Position numbers and translations under genes: made by a program. This document shows, one piece after another, positions 48,851-60,830 of a stretch of 64,000 nucleotides of DNA. Source of the stretch: Saxidomus purpurata. Its lineage: Eukaryota > Mollusca > Bivalvia > Venerida > Veneridae. The notes under the pieces are model-generated. The model had not been told where the DNA came from, did not search any database, and saw only the letters and a program-made list of their open reading frames with translations. Position 1 is the stretch's first letter. Every line of letters begins with the position of its first letter. Location of the stretch: positions 38,735,538 through 38,799,537 of the forward strand of contig JAFMSR010000006.1 in the NCBI GenBank assembly GCA_022818135.1. The letters run 5' to 3'.

Positions 48851-50005
48851 TTCTGGCTGATCTGTCACAGCAAGTTTTTTACCTTCTCAGTGACACTGAG
48901 TAGGTTCTTGAAGCCTGATCAATTAGGTTCTCTACGTAATTTAAAGGGGCACTCCCTACATCTAGCAGATTATTTTCTGGAAACATAAATAATTGTGTTC
49001 AATGAACGTAAAGTGATAAATAAATACACTTTTAAAGAAAAACATATGTCGAAAATTATGCCTCATTTTAGCACAATTAATCAACATAGAGGTCTTCTGT
49101 AATAAATCGCTATCGTACTACAACAACTCTACATAGATTATTGAATGGTTTACGGTACTAAAACATATTAAACAAATAATGACCGAAATGTATAGCTTAA
49201 ACTTTTAGGTTTGGTAATAATAGTTGCAAATATTATATTCTTTAAGCTTTTGAAGTAATTTAGTTTGACACCTGTAAAGGGAGTGTCCCTTAAGGTTCTG
49301 CCCTTAGAGACCATTTTAGGTAACGTTGTGAAAAACACATGGGTTGGTGTTTCATTACAATTTTCTATAAATGTTCCTGACTGACTGAACAGATCAACCA
49401 AAGGCCTTCTGATATAAATATACAAATTGATTGAGTTAATTATACAAATATGTTTTTACGGAAGACAATCCTTGGGCATGTTTTCATTAACAAGTACAAA
49501 TCCCAGAATAGGTGATATTAGCCATTCCTTGTGCCAGAGCACAGCTGGTAAACATGTAAAGGTGGTTTGCCATTATTATAGGTGGTAATTACTTCATAAA
49601 TGAAAAAAAAAAAATATATATATTAAACCGATCAGTTGATATGATCTCCGTGTGGTTGGGGGTTATAGTGTGTAGGTGCCACAATTGCAACCGCCGTGGG
49701 TGACGCCCAGCTTGATTCATGAAAGGTGACTAAATGGATTTGGTGAGCCGAGGTCCCTGCAGATATGGTACGGCCCCATGCAATTAGTGATGTCATACCA
49801 CCAAGTAGTTGGTAGCACGTCAGTTAGAAAAACATAGTTCACACACTTAATCTCAGGTTCATGCATCATGCATATTACATTTCTGATACCAAGATTTTAA
49901 TGCGCAATATATGACCTTGGAAGTTGAAGGGTCATAAAACACCATTCATTAAATGAATTTTATTTTGTATTAAGAAAACTACAATGTTTTAGCCTGTCTG
50001 AGCAT
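48851..50005. other. intronic stretch, little recognised
   Basis: A GC-richer patch at 49640-49800 (CCGCCGTGGGTGACGCCCAG) might be a SINE body but has no partner here. The rest is unremarkable. Confidence 0.35.
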
Positions 50006-50009
50006 GATA

Positions 50010-50427
50010 TGGTCCTTATAATAGTTAGCCTTTTAGTGGATTGTTTGATGTCCTTGTCTGTCAGCTGGCAGACTGCCCCTTTGTCATCAACAATTGGCTT
50101 TGAACACTTTAAATAGCATCCACATTTCTATGGTCAAAATACCCTGGCCAGATGATCAAGACTGTGGGCCCTGGATTTACTGTATATCTTTTATTTCTCC
50201 ATCGATTTAATTAACTTACTGAGAATTTCCCTTCAATCATGGGCAAGATAATAAAGAATTACCAAGAGTTATGTGTCCTGAATTTATATTGCAATGTAAT
50301 TACTGACAACTTTTCATGGCAAAGCTAGTGCAGATGCTTAGAAATAGGGAAGCGCATTGCCTTACAGACGGCTTTTGTTACAGTTTGCTCAGGTGAACGA
50401 CTTTCAGTCAAATTGGCCCTCTTGTTT
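50010..50427 (+). mobile_element. decayed 'GCTCACC' element, 3' part
   Basis: The end reads TTGCTCAGGTGAACGACTTT, then TTGGCCCTCTTG, the family's terminus. The start is not preserved. Confidence 0.45.
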
Positions 50428-50756
50428 TAATTTTATTTCTTTTTGCAATTGTTTCTACTCGGGTCACCTTTCAAGGTCATGTTGGGCTTTATAATGTAAA
50501 AGCTTTATATCTAGAACTGTAATGTAGCTGTCATACTTTTAGGGATGGGTTAAACGAGACAAGATAAAACTAGATAATAACAATAGCAATTATGACAGGG
50601 AGTGTTTCCCAGCATGCACTTGACTCTGATAACAGAATGTCAGTCTTTTATTCCAATCATCACAGCAAGGTTTTGATTGGTTGTGCAGGAAACAGTGTAT
50701 TGATAATTAAGGGTGAAACTCAATAAAAATCATTTTTGTCTTTGTCTGATGGTACA

Positions 50757-50935
50757 GTCTCTGGGCATGCAGATTAAAGTTAGGTGAATATTTTCTTTTA
50801 AAGCCCCAGTGTCACTGTCTGGGCATGCAGATTAAAGTTAGGTGAATATTTTCTTTTAAAGCCCGAGTGTCACTGTCTGGGCATGCAGATTAAAGTAAGG
50901 TGAGTTTTTTCTTTTAAAGCCCCAGTGTCACTGTC
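50757..50935 (+). repeat. 58-bp tandem repeat, three copies
   Basis: Units start CTGGGCATGCAGATTAAAGT at 50761, 50819 and 50877 and contain TTTTCTTTTAAAGCCC. They are nearly identical, so recent. Confidence 0.95.
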
Positions 50936-50944
50936 AATACTCGT

Positions 50945-51300
50945 ATTGTAGGATAATGAATTTACTTATAATAATGATGGAATTCTGTTCTAGAATAATT
51001 ATTATTATTGTGTTCAATTAATTCTTAAACAGTGTAGACAAAATACCTTTCTTTTATATTTTTGTTGCTTCTTCACTAAAAAGTGTTGTCAGAAAGTGTT
51101 TCTATTTTGTGAAACACTATTGAAAACAACACTTATGTATTACATTGTACTTCTGATTTAAAAAGTTTCATAAGAACTGTTGTTTTCGAACCAACATTGG
51201 TCATTTTGGCGAGACATCTTTCTTGGTAATATAAGACCTTCAAGTTTTTTTGTATCCAAAATGCTCCAGGGACTTTAAAAGTAATAAATATTTTGTGAAA
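50945..51300 (+). repeat. dispersed family R3, copy c
   Basis: Landmarks ATAATGAATTTACTTATAAT, TTGCTTCTTCACTAAAAAGT, GACATCTTTCTTGGTAATAT and CCAGGGACTTTAAAAG. Confidence 0.65.
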
Positions 51301-51402
51301 TTGAATAGTTTGAGTATGAATTAGTTATCTTTATACATTCTAAATTCTTATGCAGAAAATACAATTACTTTTCACAGTTTAGTTTATTTTACTCCAGTAA
51401 TC

Positions 51403-53273
51403 CATGGTTCGCACAGGCCTTGAAAAGTACTTGAATTTGATGCCAAGTCCTTGAAAAGTACTTGAATTCTGTGCTGAGAAAAAGTCCTTGAAAAGTACTT
51501 GAATTTGAAAAAAAACTAGTGAATTTCTTTTAAAAGTCATTGAATTGGTATGTTCCGCGTAAAAAAACTCCAAAATAATTGTAGCATGCATTAAAATGAC
51601 GAGAAAACAGTCTTATATTTTTCTGTATGAGTCTATCGAACCTACTCGCATGTGATGTATCAACTACGTACCGGATTCGGGAATTTAGACACGCTTGCTC
51701 CGGAGTGATTTCCCTTTACCAAAAGTCATGGTCGCGGAAAATTTGTGAAATTTAGCCGAAATATGTGCATTTTTTCATCGACATTGCTCACGAATGATAG
51801 TTATAAGCATGGAAAAAGGATTTTTAGGGGAACAAACACAAGTGTACTTGCGTTGTGTTGGATAAACTTATAGACACAGCGCATTATGGGCGAAAGTGCG
51901 TTGAAGAGTCGTCAACGAGAAGAATAGCATTTATAAACAAAATCTGACAAATAAACGTTCCAATGAGTCAATACAGTCGTTCCTCATGACAAAAATCCAG
52001 ATTTGAATACGAAGTAAATATTGAGATTATCCAAGGTCTTTCAAATAGTATGGTCCGGAAACGCCCTCTATAAATGTCTTATCGTACTGATAATCTTGTC
52101 TCGGTTATCGTTTTTACCTGGAAGCGTTTATCACGCCGTGCATTTATCACGCCGAGCGAGTAAACTGGTATTTGTCCGATAGTTGTATTCAAAACTGCCC
52201 GTCATTGTGTCATTTAAATACCACATTAAATAAAAAAATGGTATAATTGGAAAGCTGATGCAATTTTCTGTAAAACTGTGAAATTAAAACCTCTATATAT
52301 AATTAACTATTATCTTTAACGCGAGTTAAACACGGTGCATGCTATTCCGTCTTGCGCGTTTTAGCGATGGATGGTAATTTGACCCACGATACTGGTCTTA
52401 CAAAACTGTACGTTATTATGCTATAAAATAAAAAAACGAAAATCTAATTCATATCCGTTCAAAAATAACTCTTAATTTACATTTTAATTAGCAATTTTCT
52501 ATCATTTGACCCTAAATATATAATGAAAACCTGTGCACAAAATATCACCGTATCGCAAAAAAAATCACCATTGACGCCATTTTTAGATTTTGTACGGATC
52601 TAATCGTCCCAGAAAATTTAAATACGGGTGAAATACGAAAATCTAAGACATAACAGACGTACATTAGACTTAAATCTATGAGAAAAAGATGTTACATCAA
52701 TCCCATGAACACCATGCAAGTAGGAAAGAAGCGCAAAAATTAGGTCGGTTTTCGGCTTTTGGTCATTTGTGAAAAAACCCGTTCGTATGAGGTCAACTTT
52801 CCAATGCGTAAATCCATCTAAAACGAAACATTGGTAAAATATAATATTATGTAATGATAAGGGAATGCATATATTGTATATAGGATCACTTTGTTGGTCA
52901 AATTGATTGGTAGAATATCGAGATATACGTAGATATAAAATATCAATAATTTCTTTCTTTTTCCAAAATCGCGGGTACCCGGATGTTTGTCACGTGATCC
53001 GAGGCAGGTTATTTATCGTATTACGCTCGTTTCCGGACCATACTATTTGAAAGACCTTGGATTATCAACAGGTATTTTGCTCGATATTAATTTGAATAAC
53101 AAAGATACAAATTACATTGTGTTCCAAATATGATTTAAGGTGACATTTGACTATATATCCCGACATGAAGTCGGATTTTGCGCATCATTTTAGTCCTTGA
53201 AAATTAGAAAAAGTCCTTGAAAAATCCTTGAAAAGTACTTGGATTTTGTCTCAGAACTTCTGTATGAACCATG
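51403..53273. mobile_element. inverted-terminal-repeat element with CTTGAAAAGTACTTG motifs
   Basis: CATGGTTCGCACAG is inverted as CTGTATGAACCATG with two mismatches. TAATC flanks both sides (51398-51402 and 53274-53278). Both ends carry repeated TCCTTGAAAAGTACTTGRAT motifs in direct orientation (three left, about three right). Its length without the inner element is about 840 bp. No transposase found. Confidence 0.7.
52031..53060. mobile_element. nested 1,030-bp element with perfect 33-bp inverted repeats
   Basis: The 33-bp left end, starting CCAAGGTCTTTCAAATAGTA, is exactly inverted at the right end. ATTAT flanks both (52026-52030 and 53061-53065). Perfect termini imply recent insertion. 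No long frame, so non-autonomous. Confidence 0.85.
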
Positions 53274-54699
53274 TAATCATTAGGCCAGAGTTTTTTTATT
53301 TTTCGTTTTACGGGAGCGCCGTACCTAAATATTGCAAAACCCAAATAAGAAAAAGATTCGAATTCTTAACTTTATTTTTATTTTTTCCGCCGCCCGTTGC
53401 TTCTATCTCCGAAAGAAAATAAAATTTAGTGTTATTTAACCTAACGCTAATTTCACAACAGCGTTTCTCAGAGTATTTTGGAGTGACTTCGCGTGAAGTA
53501 TTTATTAATTAAAATATTGGTAAAACACACCTGTAAAAGCAACCTGTTGATTTTAGATCCATTAAATCACAAAGATCGAATCAGACATCACTGTCGACGT
53601 TTTTCGTTGAGAATCGCCGCTACTGTATACTAGGAATACTCTATAACCGTGTATACTATCACAGCGTTATGTTGTTTTTTTTTATTGTTTCAAAAAGTAT
53701 TGAGTTTTTTCTTTGTCAGAACCTAAAATATTTATCACCTTTATGTTGATTTAAAATATTTATTTCCGTTAAAAATCCGCTGTCCCTTAGCATTGTCACT
53801 CGCGATAGGTGTGAAGAATATGGCCTGTCGTACTAATCCTGTCAATTATGAAATTGTTGGCAAATCCAAGCTGTGTGACACCGCTGACTGAGTTGTGAAT
53901 GCAAAAGGTATTTATCCAATTGTTCTGTATTTAAATCAAAACGTTATGTTTTAAAGAAAATCGTAGGCGTTCCAGCGTGCCGCTTTTTTGTCATTAATTG
54001 TTTCATCAACTGTCAAAGCCAACGCTTTTCCAGTAACAATTTTCTGCTATTTATTTTAATGAATAACTTTTGCGAAATATTTATTTTTACTGCAACCTCT
54101 TTTATTCATAAAGATAAAGCCGCAGGTGTCACGAGATCAAAGAACAAACGCCGACGCACATTGTACAATTGAGTTTGTTTGATCTTAGTGAAGCACGTGG
54201 CATCAAACAGATCGAGATATTTGACAGTTTGAGACATGAAAAAGTAATTCTTGACAATAGTCTGATAATTTTGGATTATAGATATAATAGTTTGGAATAG
54301 ATAATGTTATGAGTAAGTTTTATTTTTGTTGATAAAATATATTGAACACGCTATACAAATGTACGTCGGTCGGCAAATATTTTTGAATGTTACATGCATA
54401 CAACTCAAAAACATTTCCACGAAGTGACGCGATATTTCTCCGTACGCGAAGTCACTTCATGCACTCCCAAGCTCACTCGAAGTCAAGTTATTTGTCTCCG
54501 AAGTGTGGAGTTCGCGTTTTTTGCATAATCCTCCAGGCATGTACTGTACGTCTGTAACAACTTGCGTCTGAAAAAAAAACCCCGACCTACCTACCCTATT
54601 TCTTTGACCAATGTTACCTGAACCACACATATTTTTTTTTTTTAGCCTTTACACTTTTTGATCGAAAATAATATGTCTAAAGTAACCAAGAGAAAAACA

Positions 54700-55137
54700 A
54701 GAGCTGTCCCTCACAAGTGACGAATGCCCCGAAAGAGGTGTCTCACAGTCTTTGTCCTCTCCATGTGCTCAATAATTGTGGTATGTAATTTTAAAATCCA
54801 TGCGACACATCAGCTTGATGTGCTAGACATTTGTGCCAAGTTATTTTAAAATCCTTCAATGCATGACAAAGTTACAGTCCGGACACGAATGTGTGCATAT
54901 ATACAGGATTCCATTATCTTCAAACTCTAAGTGTGACCTTGACCTTTGAGGTAGGGACGTGGGTCTTGCACGCGACACGTCGTCTTGATGTGCTAGACAT
55001 TTGTGCCAAGTTATTTTAAGATCCTTCAATGCATGACAGAGTTACAGTCTGGACACGAATTTGTAAGTGGGGACGCACAGACAGACGGACAGACAGATGG
55101 ACGGTTTCGATTTTTATATGCCACCCTTTGGGGGCAT
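54700..55137 (+). mobile_element. dispersed element 'AAGAGCTGTC...GGGGGCATAAAA'
   Basis: Begins ACAAGAGCTGTCCCTCACAA, has a duplicated block (GCTTGATGTGCTAGACATTT at about 54812 and 54982), then CGCACAGACAGACGGACAG, and ends TGCCACCCTTTGGGGGCATA. I associate this pattern with bivalve repeats. Non-coding. Confidence 0.6.
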
Positions 55138-55139
55138 AA

Positions 55140-55495
55140 AATCTTTAGACCCAACCGGGAATCGAAACCCAGTATCTTTGGCATGAAAGGTGCACACAGT
55201 CATGTCTCTAAAGAGGTATCCCAACAGCGAGGCTGTTTTGAAGTGGCCTATATCACTACACTCTTCTCCTCTTTATGTTATGGCGCCGGACATCAACTGT
55301 GCAGCCTTGCAGTTTCTAGCCCATTATTGCTCCCCTGGTGGCCTATTCCCAGTCACCGAGTTATCAGAACTCATCCTCGTCGCCATTGAAGTATCCGAGA
55401 GGAGAACAACCTTTAGGCCAAACCGAGAATTGAACCCAGTACCTTTGGCATGACAAGCTCACACTCAACCATGTCACTAATAATCATCTTGTGAA
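55140..55495 (-). mobile_element. two tRNA-like blocks, possible SINE
   Basis: On the - strand two related blocks (55225-55140 and 55490-55405) read ATGCCAAAGRTACTGGGTTY followed by CRATTCYCGG, close to a box B, preceded by GACATGGTTGAGTGTGAGC in the better one, close to a box A. No perfect cloverleaf. The 128-residue + frame here is antisense to this. Confidence 0.4.
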
Positions 55496-55685
55496 AATGA
55501 CAGCTTGTTTGCCTTTATAATACAGAACTATTATACAACAGGCAGTATGGAGTACAAAACAAGTGTGCACAACTTCAAAACATACATTCTATAAAGGTTT
55601 CCAAAAAAAAAGAAAAAAATATGGAAAATCCATCTTATTTTTATTCTTTTTTCTCGACGCTCATTTTTCGACATCTTTTTCTAAT

Positions 55686-56671
55686 TTTTAGCTCGACTTT
55701 TCTATGAAAAGGGGAGCTATCCTACTCGCCCCGGCGTCGGCGTCGGCGTTGGCGTCACACCTTGGTTAAGTTTTTCGTACCACCCCACTTTATTTCAAAA
55801 GTATTGGAGGTATGGCTTTGAAACTTACCATACTTGTTTACCATCATAACCTCCATCTACAGACAAGAGTACATAACTCTGTCAAGGTTTTTGGCAGAAT
55901 TATGGCCCTTTTTTGACTTAGAAAGTGTATTGAGCTTGGTTAAGTTTTTCGTACCACCTCACTTTATTTCAAAACCATTGGAGGTATTGCTTTGAAACTA
56001 ACCATACTTGTTTACCATCATGACCTACATCAACAGACAAGAGTACATAACTCTGTCAAGGTTTTTGACAGAATTATGCCCCTTTTTTACTTAGAAAATA
56101 CTTTGAATATGGGTAAAATCCACTTATTGCCTTAACCCTTTGAGATATTGCTTTGAAACTTTGAATGCTTGTTTACATCATTACCCCCATCTGTAGGCAA
56201 GAGAAGGTAAGTCTGTGAGGGATTTGTTTTAAAAATTAAGCCCCTTTATCGACTTAGAATCTTGGTAAAGTTTTTCGTACCAGTCCACTTTGACTAAACT
56301 GTTCGAGATATTACTTTGAAAGTTTGAATACTTGTTTACCATCATGATCCCAAAACATGGGCAGGAGAAGGTAATTCTGTCAAGGATTTTATGTGAATTA
56401 TGGCCCTTTTTGTCTTAGAAACTCAGTTAAAATTTTCATTCTTGTCCACTTGTTGACTTAACCATTTGAGATATTACTTTGAAAGTTGGAGTACTTATGT
56501 ACCATCATGAGACCTATCTGTAAGCAAGAGAAGATAACTCTGTGAAAATGTTTCTTGATTTGTACTTAGAAATTCCTAGTTAAAGTCTTGTGTGCCCTTA
56601 ACTGTCAAAGTTTTGTTTTATTGGCAAGCACTAAAAAAGTCGAGCGCGCTGTCCTACTGACAGCTCTTGTT
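55686..56671 (+). mobile_element. 'GCTCGAC' dispersed element
   Basis: Starts TTTTTAGCTCGACTTTTCTA, then GGCGTCGGCGTCGGCGTTGG. Ends GTCGAGCGCGCTGTCC...GACAGCTCTTGTT. The body has about five degenerate units around TTTTTCGTACCAC and CTTGTTTACCATCATGA. Confidence 0.8.
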
Positions 56672-56738
56672 ATTCCCTCCTCCTGGCGCTTATTTTTGAA
56701 AAAATTCCCGTAAAACGAAAAATAAAAAAACTCTGGCC

Positions 56739-58155
56739 TTACCTTATGGTGGCCTAATGGGGACATAGAAGATACTTTTTATATGGTGTACATAATGTGC
56801 AAGTTTTCTTCCACTGCCTCTGTATGCCATAGCAAAGCGTCCAAGTTCTTGGTCATTTATGTCTTCATGCATTCAGTCACATTTGTAGATCATTTTTGTC
56901 TGCATGCGTAATTTAACAACAGGTTAAATATTTTATAAATGTCTCTTCTAAGCCACCGTATTTATTCAAAATGATGTGCAAGAAGCATTTTTTCCAGTAA
57001 TCATGGTTGTTTGTAAATATATTATCAAAAGTATGCAAAGATTTGTATTGTATAATGAACTCATTAGCCCTAATGAATAGGCTTCTTATTTGTTCAGCAA
57101 CAAACACATGAAAAAAACAAAGCAAAGAAAGTACTGATGAAAATTGCTGTTGATACTTCATCAGTGAACTTCCTGTTGCTCCCGTTTACAGGGCATTTGA
57201 AAGAGCATGCCTGACTTCTTTGAGTACGCCATCTGCTTCCCAACTAGTGTGTCTGCTTGAAGTAGATATAAAAGCACTGTTAGCAGTTTAACAAATAAAC
57301 ACCAGGGAAATTATCATACAACCTGAGTTTCCATGACAGGAATGTTTTTGTGTTGGAAAACCTGATGGCACCGCATCAAACTAAATATGCTGAGTCAACA
57401 AATCTGTGCTTGTAATATTTGAGGTAATCTCAAAATATAAACTGTACTTACAGGGTTAATGAATATTGTGACTTATACAAACCAATATTTTAGGAGAATA
57501 CTGAAAGTTGTTTCATGTCCCAGGTCAGTAAAATGTCACTATCTGATGATACCTTTCATATCCTTTGAACACCTGTAACGTAATAAACCGTATACGCGGG
57601 TTAAGACAGGTTTGGCCTTCCATAGAAGTGACAGTGACCGTATGGAACACGTTTTGTCTGTATGAATTTAAAGGCTATGCCGACAGCTCCAAATGTTGAA
57701 AACTCAGACGTCCGAGGCAAATGCTGACACTTTAAGATGACCTTGAAAATGACCTTGGACACAATTTTACCAGCTTTGAAAATTTTCATTTTACCAACGT
57801 TCGCGTACAGGCCCCTGTGGGATAGTGTTTTGAGTGCGTGCAAATATTTTTTCACAGACATAAAGCAGACATGTCGTACTCAAACCTAGGTATATTGACA
57901 TCTTATGAGAACGTTTGAAATTGACCTCTCGTTAAAAAAAAAGAAAAAAAAAAAGAAGTCCATGCGCAGGTTAGCAGACAGGGTGACCCCTGCGCGTGAC
58001 CTCTGTAGGTGGGCCAATGGAAATTTTACTTTCATGTTACAGCTCAATCTATTTGCTGACGTATACAACACGCGCAGTAAACCGAAAGTAGCCAAAACGT
58101 GATGTACAGTGTTTACAAAAACACATGCATGTCTTTCGAGTGTGTAAAAAAATAT
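56739..58155. other. spacer, no gene recognised
   Basis: 57600-58100 is richer in GC, with an 86-residue - frame (57861-57601) and a CCAAT near 58013, but no domain or splice pair is convincing. A fragment of an unknown gene is possible. Confidence 0.35.
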
Positions 58156-58159
58156 GCTG

Positions 58160-58640
58160 GTGTGCAAAGGATATGACAGTAGAACTGTGTTCTGTTTACT
58201 CTAAAACAATGCTGACATATACAATTCTTTCATATTTTGTCGCTTCTTCACTAAAAGGAATTGCCAGACAGCTTGCTAATTTTTTTGCAATATCATTAAA
58301 AAAATACAGCACTGTATTTATAGCATAGCGTCCATTTGATTTTAAGACCCAGGATTACATTTATTTAACAAGTAGCTCTTATTTTACCAAGAAAGATGTC
58401 TAACTGGCAATAATGAGCTTTATTTGTACCAAAAACATTCTGAAGTTTGCTTTTTAAATCGATAAGAACATATTAGAATTATAGGCACAGTATTTTTTTC
58501 AATGATATTGCAAATTATAGGAAAGGCTTTCTGGCAACTCTTTTTCGTGAATAAATGACTTCAATATGAAAGAAAGGCATAATGTCAACATTGTTTTAGA
58601 GTGAATAGAACATGGTTCTATCATTATCCTATCAGTACAT
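58160..58640. repeat. dispersed family R3 in two opposed orientations
   Basis: 58160-58330 is in + orientation (CTTTCATATTTTGTCGCTTC, GCAATATCATTAAAAAAATA). 58380-58640 is in - orientation (AAAGATGTCTAACTGG, AATGATATTGCAAAT, AATATGAAAGAAAGGCATAA). The two could fold together as a long imperfect hairpin. Confidence 0.65.
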
Positions 58641-60660
58641 TTTTAGCTCGACTATTCGGAGAATATGGAGAGCTATTACAGTCACTTGTGCGTCGGCGTC
58701 GGCGTTGCTTCTTTGGTTAAAGTTTTGCCTGCTAAGTACTATCATGCACATATCTCAGTAACCACTTATGATATTGACTTGAAACTTTGTTCATGTCTTT
58801 AGGGGTGTCATACAATCAAGTTAGATAACTCTTGTATTAATTTAGTACAAATTATGGCCCTTGTTTGACTTTGAAAATTTGGTTAAAGTTTTGCCTGCTA
58901 AGTGCTATCATGCACATATCTCAGTAACCACTTATGATATTGACTTGAAACTTTGTTCATGTCTTTAGGGGGTCATACAATCAAGTTAGATAACTCTTGT
59001 ATTAATTTAGTACAAATTATGGCCCTTGTTTGACTTTGAAAAATTTGGTTAAAGTTTTGCCTGCTAAGTGCTATCATGCACATATCTCAGTAACCACTTA
59101 TGATATTGACTTGAAACTTTGTTCATGTCTTTAGGGGTGTCATACAATCAAGTTAGATAACTCTTGTATTAATTTAGTACAAATTATGGCCCTTGTTTGA
59201 CTTTGAAAATTTGGTTAAAGTTTTGCCTGCTAAGTGCTATCATGCACATATCTCAGTAACCACTTATGATATTGACTTGAAACTTTGTTCATGTCTTTAG
59301 GGGGTCATACAATCAAGTTAGATAACTCTTGTATTAATTTAGTACAAATTATGGCCCTTGTTTGACTTTGAAAAATTTGGTTAAAGTTTTGCCTGCTAAG
59401 TGCTATCATGCACATATCTCAGTAACCACTTATGATATTGACTTGAAACTTTGTTCATGTCTTTAGGGGTGTCATACAATCAAGTTAGATAACTCTTGTA
59501 TTAATTTAGTACAAATTATGGCCCTTGTTTGACTTTGAAAATTTGGTTAAAGTTTTGCCTGCTAAGTGCTATCATGCACATATCTCAGTAACCACTTATG
59601 ATATTGACTTGAAACTTTGTTCATGTCTTTAGGGGGTCATACAATCAAGTTAGATAACTCTTGTATTAATTTAGTACAAATTATGGCCCTTGTTTGACTT
59701 TGAAAAATTTGGTTAAAGTTTTGCCTGCTAAGTGCTATCATGCACATATCTCAGTAACCACTTATGATATTGACTTGAAACTTTGTTCATGTCTTTAGGG
59801 GTGTCATACAATCAAGTCAGATAACTCTTGTATAAATTTAGTACAAATTATGGCCCTTGTTTGACTTTGAAAATTTGGTTAAAGTTTTGCCTGCTAGGTA
59901 CTATCATGCACAATCTCAGTAACCACTTATGATATTGACTTGAACTTTGTTACTGTCTTAAGGGGTGTCACACAGTCAAGTGAGATAACTCTTGTTTAAA
60001 TTTAGTACAAATTATGGCCCTTGTTTGACTTTGAAAATTTGGTTAAAGTTTTGCCTGCTAGGTACTATCATGTACATATCTCAGTAACCATTTATGATAT
60101 TGACTTGAACTTTGTTAATGGCTTAAGGGGTGTCACACAGTCAAGTGAGATAACTCTTGTATAAATTTGATACAAATTATGGCCCTTGTTTGACTTTGAA
60201 AATTTGGTTAAAGTTTTGCCTGCTAGGTACTATCATGCACATATCTCAGTAACCACTTATGATATTGACTTGAAACTTTGTTAATGTCTTAAGGGGTGTC
60301 ACACAGTCAAGACAGATAACTCTTGTTTAAATTTAGTGCAAATTATGGCCCTTGTTTGATTTTGAAAATAAGGTTAAAGTTTTGCATGCAAGGTACTATC
60401 ATGCACATATCTTAGTAACCACTTATGGTAGTTATATCAAACTTAGCAATAGTGTTCAGGGGTACATTTTGTATCAAACAATTAATTTACCAAAAATTAG
60501 ATATATAGTGATAGATTTTGACTTTTTTTATGATTCAACTTTCCTAGTTTATACTTAATAGTTAGCAGAATTTTGTTTTGCTATTATACTGATAAAAGTT
60601 TTGTTTTATTAGCAAACACCCACAATAGTCGAGCTTGCTGTCTTATGGACAGCTCTTGTT
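58641..60660 (+). mobile_element. 'GCTCGAC' dispersed element, longest intact copy
   Basis: Starts TTTTAGCTCGACTATTCGGA with a GCGTCGGCGTCGGCG run and ends AATAGTCGAGCTTGCTGTC...ACAGCTCTTGTT. Most of its length is the tandem array at 58713-60400. It sits between pieces of family R3. The start AGCTCGACTATT is an inverted match of AATAGTCGAGCT at the end. Confidence 0.85.
58713..60400 (+). repeat. 166-bp tandem array, eleven units, dimeric pattern
   Basis: TTGGTTAAAGTTTTGCCTGC starts units at 58713, 58879, 59045, 59211, 59377, 59543, 59709, 59875 and 60039, with diverged units at 60204 and 60370. The first seven alternate between type a (AGGGGTGTC, GAAAATTTGG) and type b (AGGGGGTC, GAAAAATTTGG), so the amplified block is a 332-bp dimer. 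Later units are older. Confidence 0.95.
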
Positions 60661-60830
60661 GTTTTCACTATCAAAATTCAAAGTGATCCTGGGACTTTAA
60701 AAAGCAATGTTAGGAATGTTTAAGACCATTAAACAATCAATTTTGCCAGTTAAACATCCTTCTTGGTAATAAAAAGCTAAAAATAGATTTACATCCAAAA
60801 TGCTAATGGGACTTTAATTGTCACTGTAAA
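60661..60830 (+). repeat. dispersed family R3, 3' fragment
   Basis: Landmarks GATCCTGGGACTTTAAAAAG, GCCAGTTAAACATCCTTCTT and GGTAATAAAAAGC, in two partly overlapping units. Confidence 0.55.

Larger units (their letters stand above)
53283..56738. mobile_element. 3.5-kb element with perfect 33-bp inverted repeats, TTA target
   Basis: GGCCAGAGTTTTTTTATTTT and the following 13 bases are exactly inverted at 56706-56738. TTA flanks both sides. A 3-bp TWA target and GG-starting termini suit PIF/Harbinger transposons, which is inference. The interior holds other repeats (54700-55137, 55140-55495, 55686-56671) and no transposase. Confidence 0.75.

Noticed and set aside
55003..55389. 128-residue + strand frame as a gene
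   Set aside because: It runs through the end of a dispersed element and antisense to two tRNA-like blocks.
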